Assembly (NCBI RefSeq): GCF_029873635.1
Contig: NC_080420.1
Location: 120,970,719-121,034,718 of the forward strand
Direction: 5' to 3'
DNA from: Malania oleifera
Lineage: Eukaryota > Streptophyta > Magnoliopsida > Santalales > Ximeniaceae
Length of the DNA stretch: 64,000 nucleotides
The position numbers and the translations under genes were made by a program. This document shows positions 40,364-54,441 of this stretch, piece after piece (position 1 is the first letter of the stretch; every line of letters starts with the position of its first letter). The notes below the pieces were generated by a model. The model did no database searches. It worked only from the letters and a program-made list of their open reading frames with translations, and was not told the DNA's origin.

Positions 40364-43300
40364 ATGGAGGTTGATAAACGAGGTTCAAAAGGGGGTTTCC
40401 TTCACTTGCTTGATTGGCATGGCAAATCCAAATCCCGGAAGAAGTTGCCAGACAAGTCTGAACGACCCGGTGAGTTTGTATTTTTGCAGATGCTGGGTCT
40501 CTCTGTGTGTTTCCTCCTTTTGTTTTTTGCTAATATTTCATCCCCTTTGTGGTTGTTATGTTTTTTGGATTTATGTCTGTATTTTCCTGTGTCATCTTGC
40601 AGACTTGCACGCAGACAGATCCATGGCAGGACGTGAGAATGTAGATAATTTGGTAGGGATGACTCTCTTTCTGAGATATATATTTTCCTAATTATTTTTC
40701 CTAATGTGATTATTTACATTGTGTTAATATTTAATCTATCATCTTGTTTCCAGATTGAGGTAGATGAGAATGCAGCGGATTTGAGTTGCAGACAACGTGG
40801 TGATTGTAGTCATCCTTCAATAGTGAGCGCTGATGAAGGATGTGGAACCAAGGCCCCTGGATTAGTTGCCAGACTCATGGGATTGGATTCCTTGCCATCC
40901 TCTGGCGTTAGTGAATGCCATCCAGACTCACTTCTTGACTCTTGCTCTATTAGTGATCCTTATCACTCTAAGACTACTCCTAATTTAATGAGTGAGCACC
41001 AAAGTATGGCGAATGATGGCATGCCTGATGATTTCAATGGGTTCAATGATAATCCAGTAAAATCCAGCTCACCAAAGGCACAGACCCGACCAATTGAGAG
41101 GTTTCGAACTGAGATAACAGCGCCCAAATCAGATAAATCTGTTCCAACTACTCGCCATAAACTGTTTTCTCCTATTAAGTATCCTGGGTTCAGTCCAAAT
41201 AAAAATACAGCCTACGTAATGGAATCAGCTGCAAAGTTTATTGAGGCAGCCTCTCGGGAATCCATTAAGGGTAAAATTCCATCTTCTGGGTTGTCTTCAG
41301 TGCCCTTGAGAATCCGGAATCTGAAAGAGGAGGTGGAAGCTGCACAGAAAGTTTCTAGACCTGCAAAACAAAAAGAGCCTGGCACTGCTAGGAATGTGAA
41401 AGAACAGTCTCAAAACAAGAGGTGGAGTGGATTACAAGGTAGGCCAATATTCAAGGCTCTCACGGATTCAGAAAAAATCACCTCTGAGACTTCAAAGAAT
41501 AAGGAAAAATCAATTTCTCTAGCACTACAAGCAAAGTTCAATGTTCAGAAAAGAGAGGGATTGACTTCAAGCAGTAATGGGAAATTTAAGAACCAGAAGG
41601 AACAAGCTGAGATTGACTCAAACCATATTTTCAGGAGTGATCCAGGCATGCAAAGAAGTGCACAGAAGAGAACTTCCTCAAACAAGACTTCTACTGTGCT
41701 CAAGCAAAATAATCAGAAGCAGAATTGTGTATCCACTAAAGACACGTTAAATAATCAGAAGCAGAATTGTGTATCCGCTAAAGGCACGTTAAATAATCTG
41801 AAGCAGAATTCTGTATCCACCAGGGACAGGTTAACTACAAAAAGTTCAGGTTCCTGCCAGCAAGCTAGGAAAGCTATGTCAATGAATGGTTCTTCTGGGC
41901 CTAGTAAGACCATAAATACAGTCGTTGTGAGCTCGGAAAGTGGATCTAGGAAGATGGGTTCTGTAAGAACTGGTATTGAAAAGTACTTTTCATCATCTAA
42001 AACAAATAATTTCTCTTGCAAGAAACGGTCTGTCAATGAGGATATTCATTTTGATGAAAGTGTCTGTGATAATGTTTTCAGCACTCAAGATGACAGGTTT
42101 CTACAATGTAACGGTGCGATTGATGGGTCCATGAATCAGGGAGTAAAGAGCAGGAAAAGCATAGATGTTGTTTCATTTACGTTCATGTCTCCAATTAAAA
42201 GATCAACGCCTACACCTCAATCTTCTGAGCAGGTCATGGAGAAAAGTGACTGCTTTTATGCTGATTCTTGTGGTGATTGTGATCTCTTTGACTTAAAAGA
42301 ACCAAAATTACTTGCTCCGGCATTGGATGAAGTTGGTGGTGATGCTTTGAGTGTTCTTTTGGAGCAAAAGCTTATGGAGTTGACATTTAGGGTTGAATCA
42401 TCCCCTAATAAACAGGTCCAGCCAGGGACTACCACTAGTACTGCATCTAGTTTGCAAGAGTCGGTGTCCACTGTCAGTGTGGTTAGCCCCACAGCAATGG
42501 AGGAGGAGAAGAGGTTTCAATTTCATCTGCAAGAAAATGAATCAGATAACTCATCTGACTTTGATTGCCCTTCAATTCATGGCTCGCTGGTCAATGCAAA
42601 CCAAGAGCAGGAGGTATTATTCATTTGTTTAGACTTCTTATCAGTATCAACTGTCATTTTCTTCACATTCTTATATTTCCCCAAAGTTTTATTTGCTGTC
42701 TGTTATTAGGTAAGACTACAAGTTCCTATGTCATACCATATTTAAATTTTATGGGTTCTATCTGATGTCTTCCCTCTGCAAGAAGCAACAGAATATGGTT
42801 ATTTATGAAAGATTCAAAAGGAACTAACCGGGTTAATCTGAAGTTGAATAGAAATAATAAGAGTATAGAAGCTGGTAGAGACTCTGTACTTTCCTGCATT
42901 TTTTTGTATAGGTACCATGTTGACTAGCTCATGGTAACAGTCTATTGACTAGCTCATGGTAACAGTGTAACAAAATGATTTTTTAGTTTTGACTAGGAAG
43001 ATTCATAACATATGATGCAAAATACACAGCCCTTTTGATCAAATGGTTATGGTGGTTTCCCATAGACGAAAACTCCCTTTCTCACAAAGTGATTAAAAGT
43101 AATTTTGGCTTATAGATGAACAGCTGGGATCCTAATATAGATCTTATACAAGGTCTTTAATTTCGATTTCAACTCTAATTTTGAAGCCTCAAAAGTACAG
43201 AAATTTCGATTTCGATTCAAAAAAATAATGGAAATCGGTAGTAAAGCATGGAATTCTTTGTGAGACTTTAGAAATTGTTAACAAACATAATAATGTAAGT

Positions 43301-46300
43301 CTTAGGACTAATATATTACAAGTTAAATACATCTATATTATGTATGAGGTGAAGTTATAATATAGTATGTGTATCAAACATATTTGTAAGATAATGTACA
43401 TTAAAGATAATCAGTTAATACAAATGAAATTCGTAAATCATTTAAATATTATTTATTATACAAATAATGATAATTTAGACATGAATGATTAAATAAAATG
43501 TTACTATAAGTTTATTTTTCGTATAATTTCAAAAGCACTTGTAATAATCTTTTGGTTCAATAAAAACAAAAAAAATAAATTAAGAGAGAAATTTTACTTC
43601 ACTCCTAAATCTCTCATTTGAATTCTGAGTAAATTTCCTTGTATAGTTAAAATTTCGACAAATTTTGCTAAAATTTTGAGATTTTGATAAATTTTAGATG
43701 ATTCATTGAGATTTCGACGGAAATTATGTAAGACGGAAATTGACTGCCATTTCGATTTTGAGGGTAATGGAAACCGAAAATTTCAACAATTTCCTGGAAA
43801 TTTAAGACCATGGTCTTATATTCCATTGAAAGTTTGTGGAGATTTATCTTGCAACAATTTACCCTTTTTATTCCCTTGGCTAAGTATAATGTGGGAATAG
43901 TTCTAGTATACATTTTGGGAGGATGTTTGGGTGGGGGATTCAGCACCGAAAAATACTTTTCCGCATCTATATCTTCTTTTGTTAGTTCACCATACCTGTA
44001 TTTCTCTTTTTTTGACTTGCGATGACTTTAGAGTTTTTTGAGATTTTTATCTTAGAAAAGGTCTAAATGATTAGGGAGTTAGGTGTCACGACCCGAAAAT
44101 TTGGCTATATATATATATATACTCCTAAAAATATAAAATTACTGTGATACCAATAATAACATCCATAGTGTCATCTCGGACCCAAAGTGAGTACCGGGGA
44201 TACCTGTTCATAAATCCATACCATCTATGCAGCGGAAAACATATTATACTTGAGCCTCATATACAATACCAGAGTTCTACTATCTCCTTAATTATACATG
44301 TACATCCCAAAAAATTCATAAAACATCTTAGGGATTATACAAAACATATCTCCCAACACAACCACTTACCCTTAACTAGAACTGTACCAACTCCTCCTCT
44401 ACCTCAGAGCTCGCTCCGCTCGTCTGTCTGGATTTCCTAAAATATTTGAATGCTGGGGTGAGACACCTCTCAGTAAGTTGGAATAGGTTATCATCAGTGT
44501 GTGACAATATGAGTTTTAGTGTTCCAAATATATAACCATTATTTACCTTTTCTTTCACTGTGAAATCATGTAAAACTGTAAACACGTTTAAGCAAATATA
44601 TTTCAAAATACATACTTTCCTTTCTCATCATACTCTGTATAAGACAATAACTCTGTATAAGTAAATACGCATATATGCATACAAGAACTGCCCTGGATGG
44701 ATAAACAACAATGTGATTTATTAACCTCACATGATCCGGGTTGTGCGGCTTATAGGTTGGACCTAGCCATGGTTGACCTAACTAGGTATTTGTATCTATA
44801 TATGTAACTATGAGTATGATTGGTCTACCTAGCTGGTCCGAACTACAGGGGGTAACTCTACACTTTAATGGCACAATCGACTGTATATCACCAACACTCT
44901 ATCTAAGAAGTGTGGCTGGACTGGTATCTGTAAAGTTACGGTACCGTGCTTAGTTATGGTCCATCAGGGTTCTTAAACCATATAATGCAATTTCTAAAAC
45001 AATATAATATCATGATTTCATTCACAACTCAGTATAAATTGTTGTTCTATAAATCTGTATAAAATCACTGAAATACTGTAATTTTGTATAAAATACTATC
45101 ATACTGTAGTTCTATATAGAACACTATCATTCTGTAAATTTGTATCAAATGTTGTATTGTAGTTCTATATAGAACGATGTAGTCCTTTATAGGATGCTGT
45201 AATACTGTATAAAATTTGTACAGTAGTTCATTATAGGACGCTGTAATACTGTATAAAATCTGTATAAAACCATACCTCTATCTATATATATATTACTATA
45301 GAATCTGATAAATTTAATTATACATAACTTACAAACTCATGCCACGTAGATTGAGTGATAACTTATACTATAGTAGTAATATTCTGCTGAAAATACTAGA
45401 ATAACCATCTCTAGGGTTTTTCTTAAACTCAATAACCCAATTTTTCAAACATATATCTATCATTTCCAAAGTTCCCATTCTCATAAATCTGTATACTCAG
45501 GAAAACATATATATATATATATATATATGTTACTCATAAATTCCATATTATAATTTATTCAGTAAAATTTCTGGAAACACCTGACATAATCTATTCCCCT
45601 TACCTGTTTCCTAGAAATGTGTTTGCAGGGATCCCAAAATTGCACCTACGGCGCTCGCACAAATCCTATATCCATATACCCTAACTCAATCAATTCAACT
45701 CCAGAATATTTACTATTTTAATGCTCCTAAGTCCATACTCTTCCGATAACTAATTAAACTTGAAAAAACATCTTCTTTACCCCAATTTTGGAATGGTGCT
45801 TGGAAAGCCTAAACATTGAAACCGCTCCGGTTAAACTATGGAGAATCGTCGCCGGGATCTCGAAATGCAGTTTATCCTTCAATTCGGGTTGAAATCGGTC
45901 CAAAAATCGAAGAGAGAGAGAGAGAGTGATGGTCGTAGCCTAGAAAGAGAGAGAGAGAGGAGAGGAGAGGGTTTTAATTTATCTCAAAAAAATGACTTGA
46001 ATGCTTTATATAGGCCATAGACCCGGAGCAGGAAAACCGTTGACAGTTTGGTTTTTAACCAAACCCGTTTTCACCGTTTTACCCTTACCTGGCTGCAGTA
46101 ACTCAAAACCGTCTACGGTTTTCTGAGCTCCCCGAAAATTGTCAACAGTTTGGCTTGTGCCAAACCAAATTTCCTCTTTTCTTTATTATTTCGTTAATTA
46201 CTATTTTTGGGGTCTTTACATCCTCCCCTCCTTATAAAAATTTTGTCCTCGAAATTTGCTTTCCAGTACTTTTGTCCTCATTTAAAAGAAACCACCGAAA

Positions 46301-49300
46301 TTTTATTAATCACCTTCACTTATGGCGGAGGAATACCGTGGTTACATATACGGTTCTGGGAGATTGCAGATATCCAAAACAAAACTCTTCCAAAACCACT
46401 CAAAACACAAAAATATTGCATGAAAATCTACAATTAAATACACCTGAACTTACACAATGCATACTTACATATCACTGAATTCTTACCTAGACTATTATGT
46501 TATCTGTCTAACTCTGAGCCTTGCTGAATAAGTGTGGGTACCTCTGGCGCATTTCCTCCTCTAGTTCTCATAAGGCTTCCTCGACTGCGTGATTACGCCA
46601 GAGTACTTTTACTAGTGAAATTTTCTAAGTGCGTAACTCTTGTTCTTTATGATCTAAGATTTGAATGGGCACTTCATCATACGATAGAGTATCCCCAAGC
46701 TCCAGTGTCTCATAACTTATTAGGTGTGACGGATCTGGGACGTATTTCTTCAACATAGACGCATGAAATACATCATGGATTCTGAATAATGTTGGGGGTA
46801 ATGCTAACCTGTAGACAATTGGACCGTTTCTTTCCAGTATCTCAAACGACCCAATATACCTATGGCTTAGCTTACCCTTCTTTCTAAATCTCATCACTCC
46901 TTTCATTGGTGCAATTTTCAAAAACATGTTCTCCTACACCAAATTCCAACACTTGTCGACGGGTATCTGCATAGTTTTTTCTGTCAACTTTGAGCAGTCT
47001 TAATTCTTTCTTGGATAAGTTTGATTTTCTCGAAAGTTCGTTGTACAATATCCGGCCCCAAAATTTGTTTTTCACCCACTTCATCCCAATATAACGAAGA
47101 TCGACATCTCCGACCATACAACACCTCATACGGGACTATCTCAACACTATCCTAGTAGTTGTTGTTATAAGCAAACTCCACCAATAGCAGATACTGAATC
47201 CAGCTACCTCCAAAATCTAACACACAAGTCCGCAACATATCTTCCAGTATTTGTATGGTCCTCTCTGTCTGTCCATCGGTCTAAGGATGAAAATTTGTAT
47301 TGAATGTCAGCTGAGAACCCAAGGCTCCTTGTAAACTTTTTCAAAATTGAGACGTGAACCGTGGGTCTCGGTTAGAAACGATGGACTGGCATGCCATGCA
47401 GTCTGACTATCTCCAGTATATATAGCTCTACCAATCTACCCATGGAGTAGTTAACTCTGATGGGAAGAAAATGGGTCGTCTTCCTCAATCGATCAACGAC
47501 TACCCAGATGGCGTCCAACCTATGAAGTGCTGACGGTAACTCTGTGACGAAATCCATAAAAATGTGCTCCCACTTCCATTCAGGGATGTGAAGTGGTTGC
47601 AACGGTCCCGCCGGTCTCTGATGCTCAGCCTTCACCTGCTAACAGGTCGAACACTGCTCCACATATTGAGCAATTTCTCTTTTCATATTGCTCCACCAGA
47701 AAAATACTTGCAAATCCCTGTACATTTTTGTGCTTCCTGGATGCACTGTATACAGGGAACAATGTGCCTCTTTCAAAATGGTCTTTTTAATTTCAACATC
47801 ATCAGATACACATAATCTGTTATGAAACCTCAAAACTCCATCATCCGAAATATCAAAATCAGCTCCCTATCCACTCTGCACTTTATCCCTGATCCTTACC
47901 AATTCTGCATCTTGCATTTGTGCAATCTTAATTTTCTTCAGTAAAGTCGGCTGAAGTACCAGATTAGCAATAAATGCCTAGTGATTTCCCTCTACCATCT
48001 CCACACCAAGTTTTTCTAAATCCATTTTAATCTAATGTTGCGCAACCACTACTGATACTGAGACACTTTTTGATTTTCAGCTCAAGGCATCAGCTACCAC
48101 ATTAGCCTTCCCTGGGTGGTAACTGATGGTACAGTCGTAATCCTTTATCAATTCCAGCCACCTCCTCTGCCTCATATTCAACTCCTTCTGCGTGAAGAAA
48201 TACTTCAAACTCGGATGATCTGTAAATATTTCACACTTCCTACTGTACAGATAATGCCTCCAGATTTTCAATGCATACACCACTGCAGCCAACTCCAAAT
48301 CATAGGTAGGGTAGTTCTTCTCATACTCCTTAAATTGCCGAGAAGCGTTTGCAATGACCTTCCCCTACTGCATCAAGACACACCCAAGACCCTTCTGAGA
48401 TGTGTCATTGTATATCACAAATCCACCATCTCCTGATGGGATAGAAAAAACCGGTGCAGTGATGAATTGTTGTTTTAATTCTCAGCAACTCTGCTCACAA
48501 TCATCTATCTACACGAACTTCACAATGGCCATACCTGGTTCGAAAAATCGTCTTTGAGACATCTTCTGATTTAATTTTCACCTCATGGTACCCGGATTGA
48601 AGATCAATCTTAGAGTATGCCCGTGTTCCCTGGAGCTGATTGAACAAATCATCAATACAGGGAAGAAGATACTTATTCTTAACTGTCATTTTATTGATCT
48701 CCCTGTAGTCGATACACGTTCTCATTGTCTTGTCTTTCTTCTTCACAAATAGAACCGGCGCTCCCTAGGGTGACACACTGGGTCTGATAAATCCCTTATC
48801 CAGTAATTCCTGCAATTGCTCCTCCAATTCTTTTAATTCAGTTGGAGCCATTCTATAAGGAGTTTTAGATATCGGCACCGTCCCTGAAAGTAAGTAAATG
48901 GCAAATTCAATTTCACGTTTAGGAGGTAATACATGTAACTCCTTTGGAAAGACATCGGAGAATTCTCTCACAACTGGTATATCCTCAAACTTTAATCCTT
49001 CCTCGGGTACTTCCTTCACACAAGTTAAATAACCTTGGCATCCCTCTAAAAGCAGCCTCCTCGCCTGAATAGCTAATAATAACTGTGGTGAAGCGCACAC
49101 ATGACCCCACAAATCTGTACTCTTGCTCCCCAGGAGGTCTAAATACCACCTCTTTCTTATGACAATCGATACTGGCATAGTTGGCGGCTAACCAATCCAT
49201 TCCCAAAAGCATGTCAAACTCATGCATGTCAAATACCACTAGATTGACTGGTAGCATTTTTCCATGAATATCCACTAGACAGTCTTTGAGCACCCTTCTA

Positions 49301-52300
49301 CATATCACTACTGATTCTGTCGGTGTAGCTACTGATAATTCGATGTCTAGCATCTGAGTTCCTATTCCACATAACTTGATGTATCCCAGAGATATAAAAG
49401 AATGTGTGACTCCTGAATCAAACAAAACAACAGCTTTATTTGAAAATATAGAAATGATACCTATCATCACGTCGCCTGCTGCCTCTGCGTCTCCCTGTGT
49501 CAGTGCATAGACCTACGCCGGGGTGGCGTTCCTTTGCTGGTTGCCTTGTGGTGCTTGGTTGTTCCCCTGGTAACGATTAGGAGCGGGTGCATTAGCTGGC
49601 GGCACACGACAGTCTCTTGCAATATGGACAGGCCAACCACACCGATAGCAGACATTCATCTCAATTCGGCATTCCCCTCAATGCCTATGATCAAACCTAG
49701 TACAAATAGGGGGTGCTGGATCACACTGAGGGGCTCGGCGTCCCACTACCTGCCGTTGACCCCCATCATATCTCCTCCACTGACCCTGACTGGTACTTGC
49801 CAGAAAATCAAGAGGCATAAGCCTCTTTCTCTGACTCTGTACTCTAACACCTCTCTGCAGGCTGGTCTTTATCTTTGTGGCCTTATCTATTAATTCTGAG
49901 AAGGTCTGGACTTGGAATGCCACCACCTGCTCATAGATACTCTGTCTCAGGCCCTCCTTAAATCTCCTCGCCTTCTTCTACTCATATGGCACCATGTATT
50001 GGGCAAATTAGGATAGCTCAACGAATTTGGCTACGTACTGCTGAACCGTCAAGTGTCCCTGAGTCAAATTTAGAAATTCCGCCGCTTTAGCATTTCTGGT
50101 AGTAGTGGGGAAATACCGCTAAAAAAATATCTCCTTAAAGTAGCTCCAGGTCAAAGTTATAAGCACCGGCTTCTACTCTTTCATCAATCTCACTAACCTC
50201 CACTAGCATTTAGCCTCCCTTGTTAACTTAAAAGTGGCAAATGATACTTTCTGCTCCTCGGTGCACGGGAGAACTGCCAACATCTCCTCAATCTCTTAGA
50301 CCTAGTTCTCTGCCATGAACAGGTCGGCTCCTCCTGAGAATGCAGGGGATTCATTCGACTAAACTGCTTGATCGTACAGCCCTGGCGAGCTAGTGGGCAG
50401 CCCTGTTCCCTTGAATTCCTCGCTATCTCTGTCATTATTTGCTGGGCGACACTACACAATACTGTATTAGAATCACTGCCGCCCATACTAGAAGGCCCTG
50501 CCTCATTGCCATCACTGGTGTGTGCATCGCTATTTCAAGGGTCCATCCTGAAATAGAACGAAAATAGTCTGAGAATCCTATCTTCATAACACAACTAATA
50601 CATTAATCTAACTAAAAATCACAAAATATCCTCATACCACCAATCAACTTAACGTCCTTATTCCCAGTTTAAGGCTCATTCTTACCACTCAGAAATAAAA
50701 ACCGACGATAGTTTACCATGGTTTTCCTGAAATTGTCATTCTAGAAAATCATAGAAATCGTCACGGGATTCCTACTTCCAGGCTGTGAGACAAAACCCTA
50801 AATTCTCATCTTAACCTCCAACAATGACTTATTGATATCCTAATCTACCCATTTCCTACCCTCATCATGATTCATTCTTATACTCTGGTATTTCTTCCCG
50901 CTGTACACTAAAGTCTATAGAACCTAACAAACTAGGCTCTAATACCAATACTGTCATGACCCGAAATTCTGCTATATATATATATATATATATATTACTG
51001 CTAAAAATATAAAATTACTCGGATACCAATAATAACATCCACAATGTCATCCTAGACCCAAAGTGGGTACCGGGGATACCTGTCCATAAATACATACCAT
51101 CTATGCAGTAGAAAATATATTATACCTGAACCTCATATACAATACCAGAGTTCTACTATCTCCTTAATTATACATGTACGTCCCCAAAAATCCATAAAAC
51201 ATCCTAGGGATTATAAAAAACATATTTCCCAATACAACCACTTACCCTTAACTAGAATTGTACCAACTCCTCCTCTACCTCAGAGCTCACTCCACTCGTC
51301 TGTCTGGATTTCCTGAAATATTCGAATGCTGGGGTGAGACACCTCTCAGTAAGTGGGAATAGGTTATCATGAGTGTGTGGCAATATGAGTTTTAGTGTTC
51401 CAAATATATAACCATCATTTACCTTTTCTTTTACTGTGAAATCATGTAAAACTGTAAACACATATAAACAAATATATTTCAAAATACATACTTTCCTTTC
51501 TCATCATACTCTTTATAAGACAATAATTCTGTATAAGTAATTACGCATATATGCATAGAAGAATTGCCCTGGATGGATAAACAACAATGTGATGTATTAA
51601 CCCCGCATGATTTGGGTTGTGCGGCCCATAGGCCCTATCCATGGTTCTCCTAACCAGGTTAAGTCAACTGTATATGTATCTGTATCTGTATCTGTAACTA
51701 TGAGTACGATTGGCCTACCCAGCTAGTTCAGACTCCAGGGGATAACTCTACACTTCAATGGCAGAATCGGCTATACACCACCAACACTCTATCTAAGAAG
51801 TGTGGTTACACTGGTATCTGTGAAGCTACGGTACCGTGCTTAGCTATGGTCCATCATGGTTCTTAAACCATATAATGCGATTTCTAAAACAATATAATAT
51901 CATGATTTTATTCACAACTCAATATAAATTGTTATTCTATAAATCTGTATAAAATCATTGAAATACTGTAATTCTGTATAAAATACTATCATACTATAGC
52001 TCTATATAGAATGCTATCATTCTATAATTCTATATCAAATGTTGTACTGTAGTTCCATATAGAACGCTAAATACTGTAATTCTGTATAAAATATTATCAT
52101 ACTATAGTTCTATATAGAACGCTATCATTCTGTAATTCTATATCAAATGCTATACTATAGTTCTATATAGAACGCTGTAGTCCTTTATAGGATGCTGTAA
52201 TACTTTATAAATCTATACTGTATTCCATTATAGGACGCTGTAATACTAAATAAAAACTGTATAAAACCATACCTCTGTCTATATATATTTTACTGTAGAA

Positions 52301-52935
52301 TTTGACAAATTTAATTATACATAACTTACAAACTCATGCCACACATATTGAGTGATAACTTATACTATAATAATAATATTTTGCTGAAAATACTAGAATA
52401 ACCATCCCTAGGGTTTTTCTCAAACTCAATAACCCAAATTTTCAAACATACATATATCATTTCCAAAGTTCTCATTCTCATAAATCTGTATACTCAGGAA
52501 AACATATATATATATATGTAAATATTACTTAGAAATCTCATATTATAATTTATTCTGTAAAATTTCTGGAAACGCCTGATATAATCTATTCCCCTTACCT
52601 GTTTCCTAGAAATGTGCCTGCAGGGATCCCAAAACTGTGCTTGCAGCGCTCGCACAAACCCTATATCCATATACCCTAACTTAATCAGCTCAACCCCTAA
52701 ATATTTACCATTTTAATCCTCCTAAGCCCATACTCTTCCAATATCTAATTAAACTTGAAAAAACATCTTCCTTACCCCAGTTTTGGAGTGGTGCCTGGAA
52801 AACCTAAGCAGTGAAACCGCTCTAGTTAAACTGCGGAGAATTGTCACCGGGATCCCGAAATGCCGTTTATCCTTCAATTCAGGCTTAAATCGGGCCAAAA
52901 AATGGAAGAGAGAGAGAGAGTGATGGCCGCAGCCT

Positions 52936-52966
<31 letters not shown>

Positions 52967-54407
52967 GGTTTTAATTTATCTCAAAAAAATGACTTGAAGG
53001 CTTTATATAGGCCACAGACCCGGAGCAAAACCGTCGACGGTTTAGTTTTTAACCAAACCTATTTTCACCGTTTTACCCTTATTTGGCCGCAGTAACTCAA
53101 AACTGTCAACGGTTTTTTGAGCTCCCCCAAAACCGTCAACTGTTTGGCCTGTGCCAAACCAAATTTTCTCTTTTCTTTATTATTTCATTAATTACTATTT
53201 TCCGGGTCTGTACATTAGGAGCTTGCTTTTTTGCTGTGTTTGTTAGAGGAAGGTCAGGTTTCCAATAGGAGGGATGCTAGGAAGTGGTTTCTAGACTCTT
53301 CAGGTGAATTCTCTCATGTAAGTCTTTTGGCCATCTTATCTTGTATAATGTGCATTTTTATCCCTCATTGTATTGGGAGTCAAAGGTTCCTTCTAACGTG
53401 AAAGCTTTTGTTTGGTTGATGGCCCTTAATAGAGTTCACACCAACAATACGTTGCCGAGTAGGAGGTCTTTTAAGCCATTGTTCCCATATGTGTGTATAT
53501 TGTCTTTTAACTGTTGAGAGACTACCTTTTTATTTCTGCATTGACCATTTTCTTGGGGCATGTAGAGTGGATTTTTTGGTTTTATTTGGAGAGGAATGAT
53601 GTGTGTTGAAAGATGGTGGATGTGTTTTCTATTTTCAATTGTTTCACTTATTTGGTTTTTGAGGAGGAAGGCTACTGCAACTTTGTGGATGTGTGTGCTC
53701 TCTGCAGTTATGTGGGGGATCTGGTTGGATTGAAATTCATGAATCTTTAACTGTAAGAAGCTGTCTTCAAATTTGTTTTGGGATAGGATTTGATAGTTGC
53801 CAATTGACATCTCTTTGGACATACAGCAGGAGTGGAAGGCTTTATTATTTTTTATTTTATTCTTTATTTTGCATTCTGCATATTTCTTATCTCATCATTG
53901 TATATTCTTCTTTTCAAGTCACTGAATTTTTTTTCTATTAAAAAAAGATTATGAGACAAACTCCATATTCTTCATTATGGACTTTGACACCATTTATATG
54001 TATCAGGGACTGATTTTTTTATTTGTTTGATTTTTTCAAGTGACCAATTAGTTTCATAGCCTTTAAATTACGAAAAGTCAGGCCAGTAGTTATATTGGTT
54101 ATGAGATTTTCATTCATTCTTCCCATTTCCTCGGCAATATTGTTGAATGCTAAGGGTGGCATACAGGTTTACTCACTTCCATCTTTATATATATATATAT
54201 ATATATAAAAGGTTCCAGGTATATTGAGTTTGCATCTAGTTATTAAATTGGTTGACCTAAACATGTTCCATCAAGAATGAGGTCTCTGATTGGTTTTTAG
54301 ATTCCAGTTGTTTTTATAAATGTCTAAAAATGAACTATTCCTATGAATATATGTGGTAAATAAGAAGATGAAAAAAATAAAACTAAACAAACAGTGCAAA
54401 TACTCTT

Positions 54408-54441
<34 letters not shown>

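Larger units (their letters stand above)
44084..53214 (-). mobile_element. Ty3/gypsy retrotransposon D, full length, inactive
   Basis: 9131 bp on the - strand, flanked by TTAGG (44079-44083 and 53215-53219). It has two LTRs, a PBS, a gag-pol pseudogene and a purine tract in the right order. The LTRs are roughly 90% alike by eye in the stretch I compared, so the insertion is old. It lies antisense to the TRM-like gene inside its third intron. Pol is related to elements A and B but the LTRs form a separate subfamily with the palindrome AAACCGTCGACGGTTT. Confidence 0.95.
43801..53947 (+). mobile_element. L1-type LINE remnant, split by element D
   Basis: The left part (about 43801-44083) reads [20 protein letters not shown], a phrase typical of the region after reverse transcriptase in plant L1 elements. 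The right part (53220-53947) continues with [16 protein letters not shown] and KAFVW, that is the zinc-binding zf-RVT region, with several stops, and ends in an A-rich tail near 53940. Element D sits between, in the same duplication TTAGG. The LINE is 5' truncated and decayed. Confidence 0.75.

Noticed and set aside
42614..42709. Open frame continuing past exon 3 of the TRM-like gene
   Set aside because: A good donor (GAG then GTATTA) lies at 42613/42614. The extra residues are hydrophobic and unlike the family, and exon 4 continues the protein in frame.
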